NCBI GenBank assembly: GCA_017421145.1
Contig: JAFOTA010000193.1
Location: forward strand, 1 to 6,825
Source of the DNA: Treponema sp.
GTDB taxonomy: Bacteria; Spirochaetota; Spirochaetia; Treponematales; Treponemataceae
Length of the DNA: 6,825 bases
Direction of reading: 5' to 3'
The notes under the pieces were generated by a model. The model was not told the origin of the DNA. It worked only from the letters and a program-made list of their open reading frames with translations, and searched no databases. The stretch's first letter is position 1. Every line of letters starts with the position of its first letter. Of this stretch, positions 5,974 through 6,825 are shown one piece after another. Position numbers and translations under genes: made by a program.

Positions 5974-6825
5974 ATGCGTAGAGTAGTAGTTACAGGATTG
6001 GGATGCGTTTCACCGGTCGGAAATTCCGTTGAGGAGACATGGGGCGCGGTTGTTGCAGGGAAATGCGGAATCGATACAATCACTCGTTATGACAACACAC
6101 CTTTCAAGGTAAAGTATGCAGCCGAGGTAAAGAATTTTGACGCGTCACAGTTCATGGACGTTAAGATGGCAAGAAAGATGGGATACTTCTCAAAGTTCGC
6201 TGTTGCAGCGGCAAAGCAGGCTCTTGAGGATGCAAAAATAATCGACGACAAGGAAATCCTTGACAAGACATCAATCTATCTCGGTGTCGGAATCGGCGGA
6301 CTCGAAGTTACTGAAAGCAGCATGAAGGAATACTTTGACTCAGGCATGACAAGGATGCCTCCTATGACAATTCCTGAGCTGATTCCAAACGAGGGTGCAG
6401 CAAACATCAGCATTGCATTCGGTCTTCACGGTGCCGCACACACAATCGCAACAGCATGTGCATCAGGAACCGACGCAATCGGAAACGCACTTGACAACAT
6501 CCGCTGCGGAAGAAGCGACGTGGTTCTTGCAGGTGGAGCCGAATCAACACAGAACGGATTCGCAAACCTTGGATTCACGATGCTCAAGGCACTCAGCACA
6601 AAATGGGTTGACAATCCACAGAAGGCATGCCGCCCGTTCGACAAGCAGCGCGACGGATTCATCATGGGAGAGGGAGCAACACTTCTTGTACTTGAAGAAT
6701 ACGAGCACGCAAAGGCACGCGGAGCAAAAATCTACGCAGAACTTGCAGGTTACGGAGCTTCATGCGACGGTTACCACCTCACAGCACCGAATCCGGACGG
6801 AGTAATCGGCGGCCGCTGCATGACA
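5974..6825 (+). CDS. fabF: 3-oxoacyl-[ACP] synthase II FabF (3' partial)
   Basis: The elongation condensing enzyme (KAS II): it takes an acyl chain on its active cysteine and condenses it with malonyl-ACP, releasing CO2. The frame is open from the ATG at 5974 to the window end (284 codons, no stop), against about 410 residues usual for FabF. GGAG (5964-5967) ends six bases before the ATG. The start MRRVVVTGLGCVSPVG is characteristic. GVGIGGLE (104-111), the nucleophile Cys162 in ATACASGTDAIG (159-170), the CRPFDKQRDGFIMGEGA block (219-235) and YHLTAPNPDG (267-276) follow the KAS II pattern. The two catalytic histidines lie past the window edge and cannot be checked. It is third in the operon after fabG. 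Cys-Ala-Ser-Gly around the nucleophile fits FabF and is unlike a decarboxylase or chain-length factor, where the Cys is replaced. Confidence 0.95.
   Translation, partial: MRRVVVTGLGCVSPVGNSVEETWGAVVAGKCGIDTITRYDNTPFKVKYAAEVKNFDASQFMDVKMARKMGYFSKFAVAAAKQALEDAKIIDDKEILDKTSIYLGVGIGGLEVTESSMKEYFDSGMTRMPPMTIPELIPNEGAANISIAFGLHGAAHTIATACASGTDAIGNALDNIRCGRSDVVLAGGAESTQNGFANLGFTMLKALSTKWVDNPQKACRPFDKQRDGFIMGEGATLLVLEEYEHAKARGAKIYAELAGYGASCDGYHLTAPNPDGVIGGRCMT

Noticed and set aside
6395..6805. A 136-codon + strand frame near the window end
   Set aside because: It lies out of frame inside fabF, whose true frame (5974 to the edge) has unmistakable KAS II motifs. Its His/Gln/Thr-rich composition is a shadow of fabF codons.

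Overview
The window looks like ordinary core chromosome from a spirochaete, most probably a moderate-GC host-associated or rumen-type Treponema. That placement is inferred from protein style: a cytoplasmic LacI-type sugar-sensor fold fused to GGDEF, and a DeaD-like helicase with an acidic linker and an RG-rich tail. No rRNA or other marker confirms it. All genes are on the + strand. I saw no tRNA, rRNA, CRISPR array, insertion sequence or phage gene, and no gene-free stretch longer than about 165 bases.

Layout: (1) 1-1911 is a 5'-truncated DEAD-box RNA helicase of the DeaD/CsdA type whose motif II reads DEGD. It ends at a strong two-part intrinsic terminator (about 1928-1976). (2) 2041-4002 is a stand-alone signalling gene: a LacI/periplasmic-binding-protein-like sensor without a DNA-binding domain, a probable GAF-like middle region, and a GGDEF diguanylate cyclase with intact active and inhibitory sites. 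Its sigma70-type promoter (TTTTCA-17-TATAAT) lies so close to the ATG that the mRNA is predicted to be leaderless. (3) 4060-4165 is a compact control region: a near-consensus promoter (TTGACA-17-CATAAT), a perfect 14-bp inverted repeat over its -10 box and start point, a roughly 15-bp leader hairpin, and a good ribosome binding site. (4) 4166-6825 is a type II fatty-acid synthesis operon, fabD-fabG-fabF. fabF is cut off by the window end and has no stop codon here.

How the genes work together: FabD loads malonyl groups onto acyl carrier protein, FabF condenses them with the growing acyl chain, and FabG reduces the resulting 3-ketoacyl-ACP. The acpP gene often found between fabG and fabF is absent; only 58 AT-rich bases lie there. 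The helicase and cyclase are independent units. No link between c-di-GMP and the fab operon is shown beyond adjacency.

I found no clearly new multi-gene system. The parts most worth a second look are the fabD control region (nested TGACA/TGTCA palindrome plus leader hairpin), the predicted leaderless cyclase mRNA, the sensor architecture of that cyclase, and two motif substitutions (DEGD in the helicase, GFSLGEF in FabD).
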